From Caenorhabditis elegans (taxonomy: Eukaryota; Nematoda; Chromadorea; Rhabditida; Rhabditidae): a DNA stretch of 64,000 nucleotides. The position numbers and the translations under genes were made by a program. The notes below the pieces were generated by a model. The model had not been told where the DNA came from, searched no databases, and worked only from the letters and a program-made list of their open reading frames with translations. Shown one piece after another: positions 1 through 14,500 of the stretch. Each line of letters opens with the position of its first letter. The stretch's first letter is position 1. The stretch lies in NCBI RefSeq assembly GCF_000002985.6, contig NC_003284.9, forward strand, positions 14,322,001 through 14,386,000, written 5' to 3'.

Positions 1-117
1 AAAAGTTATATTCATTTTAAGCTTTAAAAAAATAATTAATGGCAAAATGAAACTTGCGAATATTTACTAAAACACTCGTACACTTCTGATTTCTTTTCGA
101 AATGTTCAATTTTGCAG

Positions 118-4571
<4,454 letters not shown>

Positions 4572-4707
4572 GGGCCTAGAACTCCGAAAAATAGTTGTTG
4601 AATTCATGAGGGAGGCGGCTCAGCTTCACTTCGTGTGATTGATTTATGTGTATTTTATGTTCCATTCGAACGGCCATTTTGGAATATAAATTTCTGTACT
4701 CCATTCG

Positions 4708-4713
4708 AATAAA
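4708..4713 (+). terminator. Poly(A) signal AATAAA, prx-1 copy 1
   Basis: A canonical AATAAA lies about 140 nt after the first prx-1 stop codon and is followed by T-rich sequence. Confidence 0.7.
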
Positions 4714-5118
4714 TTATTTTTGTTTTAATTTTGTTTTAATTTTTATTTCAACTTTCAAAGTACTCAAATAAGTAATTATGGGTTTTGTTCTTTCCAAAAA
4801 GTGTCCTAGATTTTTTAAAAGGATAAACTGGCCAACAGACAACCATGAAGATCATTCTGGCATCATTAGCATTGCGTTGCTCGTGGTAGAGGTACCATGA
4901 AGTAGTTGACTTTAGTATCACAATAATAGCGATAATGATCATCCTCGTTCATATTTGTTTCAACAAATGTAATCCAAAGCAGGTTTTGTTTCTCAGAGAT
5001 CAACTACAATATGTTTTAATTCTCTACTTGTTTCTTTTCCATCATTCTTTGTTGCACAGCATTCCCAATTTATTGTATTTCTTTTTGAGTGATGTTCTGA
5101 TAACTTCCGATTTTACAG

Positions 5119-5252
5119 AAGAAGACGGTCTGGAAGAAGATAACGTACCGATAGATCAAGCCTTAATCGAAAGTGTATTCAACGACTCAATTCCAAAACC
5201 CAAAAGGTCTCAAGTGAATACTCGCATTGGTCAGAAAGTGACGTCAGCCTAA
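5119..5252 (+). CDS. prx-1: Second copy of the prx-1 terminal coding exon
   Basis: This exon is a near copy of 4438-4571. It has the same TTTTACAG acceptor, the same length and the same entry phase, and it ends in TAA at 5250-5252. The encoded tail differs only at a few residues: QALIES for QASIES, VNTRIG for VDNRIG, and KVTSA for KVTLA. The reading frame is intact, so splicing exon 7 (ending at 4318) to this exon would give an alternative PEX1 C-terminus and a 3' UTR from the second copy. Whether it is used as an alternative last exon or is an unused duplicate cannot be told from sequence. Confidence 0.7.
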
Positions 5253-5771
5253 TGGCCTAGAACTCTGAAAAATAGTTGTTGTATGTATGCAAGGAGGTTT
5301 CTCAGCTCCACTTCGTGTGATTGATTTATGTGTATTTTATGTTTCATTCAACCGGCCTTTTTGAAAAATTAATTTATGTACTCAATACAAATAAATTATT
5401 TTTGAATAACACAAGTTTTGAAAAACAAAAGTCGGAAAAAATTTTAATATATTTCTTAATTTCCATTTATCGATTTTATCTATTTTTGTCTTATTATTAA
5501 TTGCGGCATCACTTTTTTGGCATGCGTTCACATTTTCGACCAGCCCTATTGCTTGGTCTCGCACACTCAATACTCTCTAACTATTGAACAGCTGGTCCGT
5601 AAGGGGTTTTGTCATTCTTCCCCCTTCAACTGCATACTACAACCCTCCAAAATTTACACTGCGCCGGATTTAGTTATATCCGTATTTTAATCAATTTTCA
5701 TGAAAACGGAAATGATTGGTTAACATTGAAATAATATCACTTGCCGGAAAAAGTAAGTATTTCTAGTGAAC
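5253..5771 (+). other. Intercistronic spacer between prx-1 and canopy gene
   Basis: It contains the copy-2 3' UTR and no coding exon that I can support. TATTTCTAG directly precedes TGAACATG of the canopy gene, a plausible trans-splice acceptor. Both genes are on the + strand and the distance from poly(A) signal to acceptor is about 370 nt. That is compatible with, but does not prove, an operon. Confidence 0.5.
5390..5395 (+). terminator. Poly(A) signal AATAAA, prx-1 copy 2
   Basis: The matching AATAAA lies about 140 nt after the second prx-1 stop. It brings the nearest upstream cleavage site to about 370 nt from the splice-acceptor-like sequence before the canopy gene. Confidence 0.65.
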
Positions 5772-8135
5772 ATGCCGAAGTTGTATCTATTGATTCCTCT
5801 ATATTTACTTGCCGAATTTGCAAAGTGTAATACAGGTACGATTATTTTAAAAAATGCAATCTTATTTAGTTATTATAGATACAACATTTATGCCAACTAA
5901 ATGCGAGATATGTGCTTTGACAAGTATGGAGTTCGAAGCAAAATCCGTGAAAGTCCACAAGGTAAATATATATTTTAAAATTTTCAAATTTATGTTAAAA
6001 CGAATAATAATGTTACACTTTAAAGCAGTAAAATTCAGCAAACACGGTTAAAATTTTTGTTCATATGGTTTTTTTTATTTCAGAGACTTTCATCGGAATT
6101 TGCTGACATCACTGAAAATATCTGTAACGGTTTCAATGAGTTTAAAGTAAGTTTTTGTTCTTTTACAAAGTGTAAATTAAATTTTAGAATAATTTTTTGC
6201 AAAGTAAATTGAAGATTTTTGTTTAAATAGGTTTTTAATAAATCAGAAAACCAGGATTTAAAAATGAAACTTCTCACAAAAACTCGCATTTTTATGGAAG
6301 TTGATAAAGTTTCCAAGTAAACTGTACATTTAGAAAAATAAATCTGTAGTTATTCCAAAATCATTAGACCTATCAGGTTTTACGGAATGATTTTACATCA
6401 AGTGTTGAAACACAAAAGATCCTTTTAGACCCAGTTCAAAAATCAGTTTATCACGGTGTGTTCATAATTCTGATGATTGTTAGTTCAAAACTAGTTAAAT
6501 TAAACCCTCAACATTTGCTAACTGTACTCTTCCTTTTCAGAATATGTAAATTTCAGATACATAAGGAAAAAACTGGTCTGGAAAGGTTTTCAAGAGCTCA
6601 GTCAAAAACTATTGAAACATTAAAACAAATGCGGGAGAAGGGAGTGAAGGTAATATTTATGCACTTATAAAATGAATTAGTATAACGTTTTTAAAATTCG
6701 ATAATCTATTTTTCTGATTTCAAAACTGCGTTGCAATTTAATTTTCGATAAAATGTGCTGCAAAAAAGACTGATCTCATATACTCTCTATGTAGTGAAGT
6801 GCACTGCGAATGTGGCAGTCGGGTACACTGCCAGGTTGAGCTCCCAGTGGGCTATAATTTAAGCCACGTCCTAGCCAAGGACTGTGGCATATAATCCAGT
6901 AGTGGAATGCTCCACTTCCCAATGGAGACTGAGTGAACCTAGGCGGTGATGCCGGACTTGAACTCGCAATCTCCAGATTGCCAGCGGCCACCACTACCCA
7001 CTGAGCTATCTGCCGATTTCACAAACTATGTTCATACTTTTTCAATAACTTGATCCCCTCTCCCTCTCTCTGAACCGTTTTTCCTGTTTTTCTCACTTTG
7101 CCAATCGCCTTGCGTAAGTATAAGTAAGTATACATCATGTTATTGCACTCTGCCAAATTTTAAAAAAGTTTCAAATGTTTTATAATATTTTGGTATTCAT
7201 TCAACCCCTCTCTTTCTGAACCGCTTTCCCTGCTTCAGTTAAAAATAAAAATCGGAAACAGTCTAGGTTATGAAGTGGACGTGTAATTGAAATCCATTAA
7301 ACAACGGGGCACTCCATTCCACTGCAAAAAGTTTACCTCTCACTTCACCTTACTCGCTAATCGCAACATTTCAATTGTGGAGGGGGTGAGAGGAACATAT
7401 CCGAAATGGTGTAGTTACCTGTATAATTATGATGGGATATGTGTGCCTTGGTACATACGATATAATGGACTTCTCGTGGATTCATTCCCATCGCTAAACT
7501 GGTTTCGTTTCTATTTTTCGCCCTTCTTTCCCCGCACACAACCCTACAAGAGACAGTGTCCCCTTAATGTGCGCTAAAATGTGAATGTCTATTGTTGCGA
7601 AATGGCTTTTTTTCGCCGTACTGCACACGGTGGTACCAATTATGAATCTATAACCAACACAAGTAGACGCAAAACAATTTGATGTGGTTGTAAGTCATCT
7701 CATGCGAGATAAAATGAACATTTTACTCCCAATTCGTTTTTGCTGTTAAATTGGGTTACATACAGGCACACGGCCTGAACTACTTTCCATGTAAAGTGCA
7801 ATTCTACCGTAACCCATGAAAAGATGGATCAATTTTGTTTCTAATTGAAATGCAATATAAATAATTTTGTAAAAAAAATTGTAAAGTAGAAAAATAAATA
7901 TTTCCAGGTTGAACTCGGCATGCCATTCGAAATGTGGGATCAACCATCTGCGGAAATTTTTGCACTTCGACAAGGATGCGAGTCCCTTCTTGAAGACTAT
8001 GAAGATCTCATTGAAGAATGGTTTATTAACAAAGCAAGTCTAGAAGATCTCTTCAAACAACTATGTGCTCGTAATGCTCTGAAAAACCAGGAAACTAGTT
8101 GCTTCGATCACCTGGACCACAAACAAGAATTATGA
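5772..8135 (+). CDS. Canopy (CNPY) family saposin-like ER protein
   Basis: Canopy proteins are small ER-lumenal co-chaperones with a saposin-like disulfide fold. Exons 5772-5835, 5879-5961, 6084-6146, 6557-6649 and 7908-8135 join in phase to give 176 aa. Residues 1-20 form a signal peptide (MPKLYLLIPLYLLAEFAKCN). The mature part has the KCEICALTSMEFE motif (CxxC), then ICNGF, GCESLLEDYEDLIEEWF, LCARN and SCFDH, which together supply the six-cysteine canopy pattern. The C-terminus KQEL resembles a KDEL-type ER retrieval signal. The start is the first ATG after a splice-acceptor-like TTTCTAG and gives the signal peptide. A poly(A) signal lies near 8177. I recall this as C11H1.7 but give no symbol. 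Family assignment is firm; the client proteins are unknown. Confidence 0.9.
6790..7017 (-). mobile_element. tRNA-derived SINE-like repeat in canopy intron
   Basis: On the minus strand, starting near 7014, the sequence reads like a decayed tRNA. An A-box match TAGCTCAGTGGG lies at about 6998-7009 and a B-box match GAGTTCAAGTCC about 40 nt further on, with a 5-bp anticodon-like stem GCAAT/ATTGC between them. The T stem does not pair properly and no clean acceptor stem closes. About 150 bp of non-tRNA sequence follows, as in a SINE body. I call it a tRNA-derived repeat rather than a functional tRNA. Confidence 0.5.
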
Positions 8136-8456
8136 TTATGATTGTTTGTATTGTGATCTTTATTTAAAATATGGTAATAAATATTATGAATTCAACTGTC
8201 GAGACAGAAAACAAGATATGTAGTTTATTGAACCTATCAAAGAAATCCGCATTTTCCCTTGTTAAAGAAATAGTGAAGCAATTTATTTCCACTTGTTGAG
8301 GTACACACAAATTCATAAATTTCAACATTTAAGCAAAACGTAATATACCCTGAATACTAAAAATTTTGAACCGCTATAAAACAAGTGTTCTTCTCCTTTT
8401 AGTAATGCACACAATGCCCAATCGTAATGTCCAGTCGGAAAATTAATTTACAATTC
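8136..8456. other. Shared 3' region between convergent genes
   Basis: It holds the 3' UTR of the canopy gene (AATAAA near 8177) and, on the other strand, a possible AATAAA for the 8.5 kb gene near 8283. No coding exon is seen. Confidence 0.6.
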
Positions 8457-8822
8457 CTATTGGAACATTGTCGCTAACGATGTTACACCTAGTGTCACTT
8501 GAGTTCCAAAAGTTTCCCAAATCTGGAAAGAGGTACGAACATCTTCAAGATTTTGACCCCACTGAGATTTTCGAGCAAATTTATTCAGGCAGTAATCAGC
8601 AATTTCGAGTAGATTCGTAGCATTTTGAGCTGTGATTTTTCGAATTCTGTGGCATCTGTACAATACTGTCATTTAGCATTTCGAAATGACAACAGGTATA
8701 TTGTTTTTGTACCAAAACAAAAACAAGTTCTTTCACATCACCATCTCTTCCAGACGTCTCTTTTCATTTGGAAGAGCACGCCGGGAGATCAGTGCAAATA
8801 TTTGTGCTTCGAATAACAACAT
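8457..8822 (-). CDS. Small two-exon helical protein, unknown (94 aa)
   Basis: Exon 1 is 8822-8737 (MLLFEAQIFALISRRALPNE...) and exon 2 is 8655-8457 (CHRIRKITAQNATNLLEIAD... ending ATMFQ and TAG). The donor GAT/GTGAAA and acceptor TTGTACAG join both open frames in phase 2 across an 81-nt intron, which is why I accept it. The product is predominantly helical, with heptad-like hydrophobics and no signal peptide or membrane segment. That would suit a small subunit of a larger complex. I do not recognise the family. It converges with the canopy gene. The alternative is that only exon 2 is real. Confidence 0.55.
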
Positions 8823-11568
8823 ATAGGAGGCAAAAAAGAGAAGGAGTAGAAAAGAGGAGCCAAAACACCTTGAAGGTGGTTCATGCGTTTGTTTGCGCAC
8901 CTTGAGCTCTGTGCTCTTCTGCTCTTTTTCTCTGCCTTGCGCAACCTCACGTCTCTGAAATGTTAATAATATTTTTGTATGTTTATTATTTTTATTATTG
9001 TTATGTCACGATCGCGCTGGTTGGTTGCCGCCTTCTTATTACACTCTCGCAGAGGCTCTTCAGGTTCTGCATGTTTTGGCACCGGTTTTTCGAGTTGGAG
9101 TTTATGCATGTATGCATTTCTTGTGTGTGTACATAAACACTATGTTTTTGCATTTTACACACCGGCTTTTGCACCTTACAATGTTTCTGCAGATCAGCAA
9201 ACGTAAGATGATACTGTAAACAATTGGTTATACAATCTAAAAACAAGATGAGAAGAACATAAAGTCAATCAAAAATATATATTACGTTCACTGAATATTC
9301 AATTCACAAAAAAAAACATCAATTTTCAGCTTTATTATCTTTTTGAAAAGAGGAATGCAATATAAACCAAGTCTGTGACTGATCAAAACGGAAGGGTTGT
9401 TATTGGCTTTAACTGAAACAAGCCATCAATGTAACACCAAAAATGAGAGCGAAATTGCTTCAAAAAATGAACTGTTTGAAATAAAATATTTTATTTCAAG
9501 AACGTGTAATATGCTGAAACTAAATTGTAACAAAGCGTTTTCTCAACTTCAGCAGAATGGAATCCGCATAATAGTTTTGCCTGATCTGAATGCTGTTTTT
9601 TTTTGAATTAATCACCTAAAAAATTAAAGTTTATATATTTTGTTCCTCTTTTTACGAAAACTAAAATTTCACGTTTGTTTTGGAAGCTTCTCTTCTCAAA
9701 TACCTTTTTGCTAGATCTCGAATTTTGCCAAAGATAATAGCAATACGATAAGTTTACGTGTATTCTAGAACTCGCGAGTTTTAGCAAACTGTGCCATTAC
9801 ATGCCTGAGTTCTCATATTGAATTTTCTTTATGCTGGCACCCAATTAAAAAAGAATGGAAAAAGTGAAAATTTCTGTAATAGACAGGGTTATTCATTATT
9901 TCAGACACATACCATTTGTTGAATTAACATTTTTTAGAATTACGCTACTGTTATACCAGTAACACCATCCGTTCATAAAAACCCATGATTAAATCATGCA
10001 ATATATATTTAAAAAATTAAAACTTTTAGTTGCCTGACATTATCAAAAAATAACTAAATTGAGGAACCTCTAATTTCAACCTTCCCATCACAATGAGACA
10101 TACGTATTTGTTCCTCCAATGCGGTGTTTGTCTTGAACCAAGCAGACTGTTTGAAAAGCTCTAAAACATGAAAATATGCATGTGTACATATTGAATCTCG
10201 TCTAAATGTGTCCCGTTTTCAACCTCACTCCTATTTTGTGTCATGAGTGTTAAAAGAATAACAAAAGATTTTACACACAAAAAAAAACTGAAAACAAAAA
10301 TTTTGATATAATCATCGAATGATATATTTAGAATGCGCTTCAAATAATAGTCAAAAAGTTTGAAAACTGAGATCGAAAAGTTGTATTTTCAAGTTGGAAG
10401 TATCCCCATTTTTAAGTCTTTCTGTCAAACATGACTACAAAATTGGCAAACTATGTCAAGGTGTATTTTATATTATGTACTTTTGAAACAAAATAAGATT
10501 TGAATTTTTGGAACTATCTTGAAAATTTCTCAATTATTAGGTCCTGATGTAAATCATTTTTAGAAATATTTTTTTAATGTGAAGGTAATATAGCGTCAAA
10601 GTGAAATTTATTTGAACCTTTTTTTAAAGACAATGACTTAACGTCATTGTAAGTAACGTCACTGAAAAATGTTAAGCGTAATGCTCCGATGTATCATCAT
10701 TCTTGAATAGATAGACCCACTTATAGAACAAATCAGATTCAAATATTGAAAACTTTATGTTTTTTTTTTCGAAAATGACAAAGAAATAGGACCAAGGGTT
10801 TGTGACATAGCATAAAACATATTCGAATCAGTCAGGAAAGAATAGAAAAAGATATTTGAGATTCTGTGGTCAGAAATTGTGTGCGACGTCCAAAGATTTT
10901 CAAATATTTTCGAGGTAGGAAAAACTAACGGAAAGTATGAGAATTTGTGAGAGTGGGGGATTGTGGTTGTCGAATCGATTTTTGTTTGAAGTGAGGAAGT
11001 TTTTTTTTGTAGGGACCGGGACTTTTAGAAAGTAACGAAGAGAAACAGATAATTCGTGAAAGAGTATTGATATTAAAAATGAAGTAATTTAAACGGGAAA
11101 CATTTTTTATAATATGTGTTCCAAAATGTGGAAATTAAAACTTTGATAATTTTTGAAAATGTTTCCAAGCGACTTCAATTTTAAGATCATAATAAAAGTT
11201 TTGGTTGAAGGACAAAATGGGGTGAGAGCTCCGATGGAAGTGTTCGATTTTCAAAAATTGGAATTTTTGAATTTTGGCTGAAGATTGGTAAAGATCTGAA
11301 AGCAATCACAAAAATAGGAATCAAGCAGAAGAGATTTGAAAGATTTGAGGAAAGCGACGAGAATCTGTCTATAATTTAAAGTTCTATGTACAGGCAAACA
11401 GGAAACAACCTAAGGTAGGTGTGGTTTTGAAATGGAATTGGAAGAAGATGTGGACAATGTTATGCTCAAGTAACGTGAAAATGGCATAAAAGTCATGAAA
11501 TATTGTCCAAACTAATGAGTATAACGAAATTGACAAAAAAAGTGAAGAGATAATGCTAGGCGAGGATT
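8823..11568. other. Intergenic region, no gene supported
   Basis: AT-rich. The block at 9000-9200 is richer in GC and holds overlapping short open frames on both strands, but none has splice context or a recognisable motif. The rest has only short chance frames. It contains the upstream region of the 8.5 kb gene and the 3' flank of the 326-aa gene. Confidence 0.6.
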
Positions 11569-14500
11569 TTAGGCATCAACCTTGAATAGACTTGGGTCTA
11601 TTTGCGGAATTGACGGGCTCTGTGTTCCTCCATTGCACAAATTTTGTGGTAGATTTGGAAGTATTCCGGTAAAGCCGGCTGGTCCAAGAAGAGCCAAGTA
11701 TCTCTTCCAAACTAGATCAACGTTCACTGGTGGGGTGGCCGGCGCGACTCTGAAGCAAGATCAAGATATCATATATTATTAAAAAGTATTCAACAACTTA
11801 TGTTTTATCAACTCTTGTAATGTCATCCGTATAACCTATATGATCTTTACCTGTTAGGCCGTCCCTCGCGAAGCGTCCAGTTGCGAACCTTTGCATTATT
11901 CTTCAAATGACTTAGAATAAGCTTTGCTTTACTCAGCTGGCTTTCGGTGGACAGGAGATCCCACTTGAAGTATTTCATGGTTGCTTCAACAACGAGACGG
12001 ATCTGAAAAAATTAAAGATTTAGTGGATTATTGAAAAAAATAAGTTTCGAAGTGTATTCCCTGAACCAACTTGACTACATCATCAAAATTTCGTTTTTCT
12101 ACAATGTAAGACATGTGACGATGTTGGAATCTCATGCTACTAGATACATTTTGACAACTATGAAACTTCTCCATTCACTCATTAGGTTTTTAAAACAAAA
12201 AACGTCTCCCTTTTTCTCCGTTTCTAAACTTCCAATTTCTTCATGGTGGTGACAATTCAAATGCCCCGAGTTTGCACTTTTCCGCTGGCGGCATATGTCT
12301 TAGACGTCTCCACGTTTTGCCTCGTTTCTCGCTTTCCATTCTACTACCACTCGTTTCAATCAAGTGTCGCAACCAGTGTGCATACCCCTCTCTCTCTCTC
12401 AGTCTCTATCCATCCTATCCGACGACCTTCTCCCTCTATCCACCTCAAAAACTACGTATCAGACCCGAGATTACGGTATACGGTATAAGTAAAGGAAATG
12501 GGGAAAACGAAATAAAGTTTCAAAGTGGATGAGAAACGGGAAGCCGGTTTTTTTCCTTCGGCCTCAACTTGTTCAAAAACAAAATTTTATTTTTTAGACT
12601 TTGGTAATAAAAAGTGCAAACCTTTGGCAATTGACGGCCTAACAAATGATCGGCGGTTTCCCCGTGGAAGGTGCGCAACGAGATTTGTACATTTCGGAGT
12701 TCATCATCAGTGACGGATTCACGAAGTATTTGCCACGCGAAGACCTGAAATTTATCGGTGCGGGAATTCTTAAACCTTGCTAGATATGTTTTTATTTTGA
12801 CATAAATAATTTTTATTTAAAAAATAACGCTAAAGCTCATAAAATTTACATAATTGAACTAATCAATCAAATCCACAGTTCTATGTGTTCGTTCCCTCTT
12901 GCTTTCACTTTTTTCCCCCAACTTCCTTGTTTTTTACTATTTTGGTTGGCCAAGTTCAATTCACAAAAACGACATATAGTGTCAAAACAGTCAAAACAAC
13001 CTCTTTTGTGGAAAAATCCTGTTTTTGAACTGATAGACGCCCCCATCGCTTAGGCAGTAGAAACATTGCAAAACTAAGAGAAAAAGAGAAGGAGTCAAGT
13101 GGTTTTTTGTATTTTATTTCCTCGGTTGGCAAGGATCGACACAATATCGATTAACATCAAAACATGACAATTTTTCAGCATAACTTAGTTTGTTCTGGAC
13201 TATTGCGCAAGTGGGTCAATAATCGACAACTAGAAAAGCTCCAAGGTCTTAAACAAAAATGGAAACCTTGAAACGTGGGCAATATCACCAAAACCCAGCG
13301 ATTCTAAAATTGAGCAACATGCTTCACTGTGCATGAAATATTACAGATCATTTCATTAAAAATTGGAGTACAATTTTCAGGAGAACTGTGGTAAAAACGA
13401 ATTATCCTACTTATATCGGAGATAACTATAGTTTACTTTTGTGTAGAACTCAATAAAATTGTTAATTCTTAACTCGAACCACTTTCAGAGTGTTATAATG
13501 TGGTCCGTGATCTTATTAGATGTTTCAAATTTCCATGAAATTTCAGATTCCTTGTTACATGGGCTTTCAACTTTTTTTTTCAATTCAACACGTTCCCTCA
13601 TCAAAACTCTTGATTCATTGCCACAAAAACTATATGTACACCTGCATGACAACACAAACACATGGAAGGTGCAGCATTCCGCGCGGAAAAAGAAAACACA
13701 AAGTTGTGTCTGCCGACCGTATAAAACGAGAAGTCTTGCGCAACAGCACCCCCCCCCCCCCCCACCTATTGAGGTTCTACCATATGTTTGCACACGCGCC
13801 TACTCTTGTTAGCTCCCCCGCCGCTGGACATCAGCTGTTCCGAGCAGTTTCGTGGAAATAGATAAAGATGCGAGAAAGAGAGATGAGAGAATGGCAAATT
13901 TTGCGCGGAAAGCTTTTTTTCACAGAAAAAGAACGAAAGCTCAATGGGTGCGGAAAGCTGGCAGTGGATAGAGGTGTTGAGAGGTTCATAGAAGAACTTC
14001 ATGGTCTGTATTAACTGTCTTTCACTGTATTAACTGTCTTACAGAAACACTTTTTGTGCGCAATGGCACAATTACAAAGGAAATGATTCATGAATACTGT
14101 TGCTCTGAAATAGCTTAGAACATTAAATTGAACAATATTCCGTATAGTTTCAAAGTCTGCACAAATTTTCAGAAAAAAAAATTTTGTGTGCAAATTTGAT
14201 ATTGAATATATGTGTTTTTTAACTTTGAAAACTACAAATTTGTATCAAAAACTTCAAGGTATTTTTAAAAAATCTGGATAACGAAATGTGTAAAACCACT
14301 AGTTTTAAAAACCAGGAATCTACATTGAACTTCTGCTCCTTCCCCTGCTCCCCCTCGCAACAGTTCTCTCATTTCTTTTTATGCAAATTCGAGCTCTCGT
14401 TAAAAATATTTTGAAGAGCACAAGTCAGCGCTCTCGGTGTGTTTGGTAACCCAGCGCCACACTCACAAAGTCGTTTGCTTGATTCTGCGATTTTCATGAG

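Noticed and set aside
6941..7014. Functional tRNA gene on the minus strand
   Set aside because: A and B boxes match, but the T stem mispairs and the acceptor stem does not close. More likely a SINE head.
9001..9246. Overlapping frames of 73-81 codons on both strands near 9.1 kb
   Set aside because: No splice sites in phase, no motif, and frames open on both strands at once, as expected in a GC-richer patch.
13459..13861. Frames of 102-117 codons around the poly-C run
   Set aside because: They contain poly-Pro or poly-Gly from the homopolymer and lie in an intron without matching splice phases.
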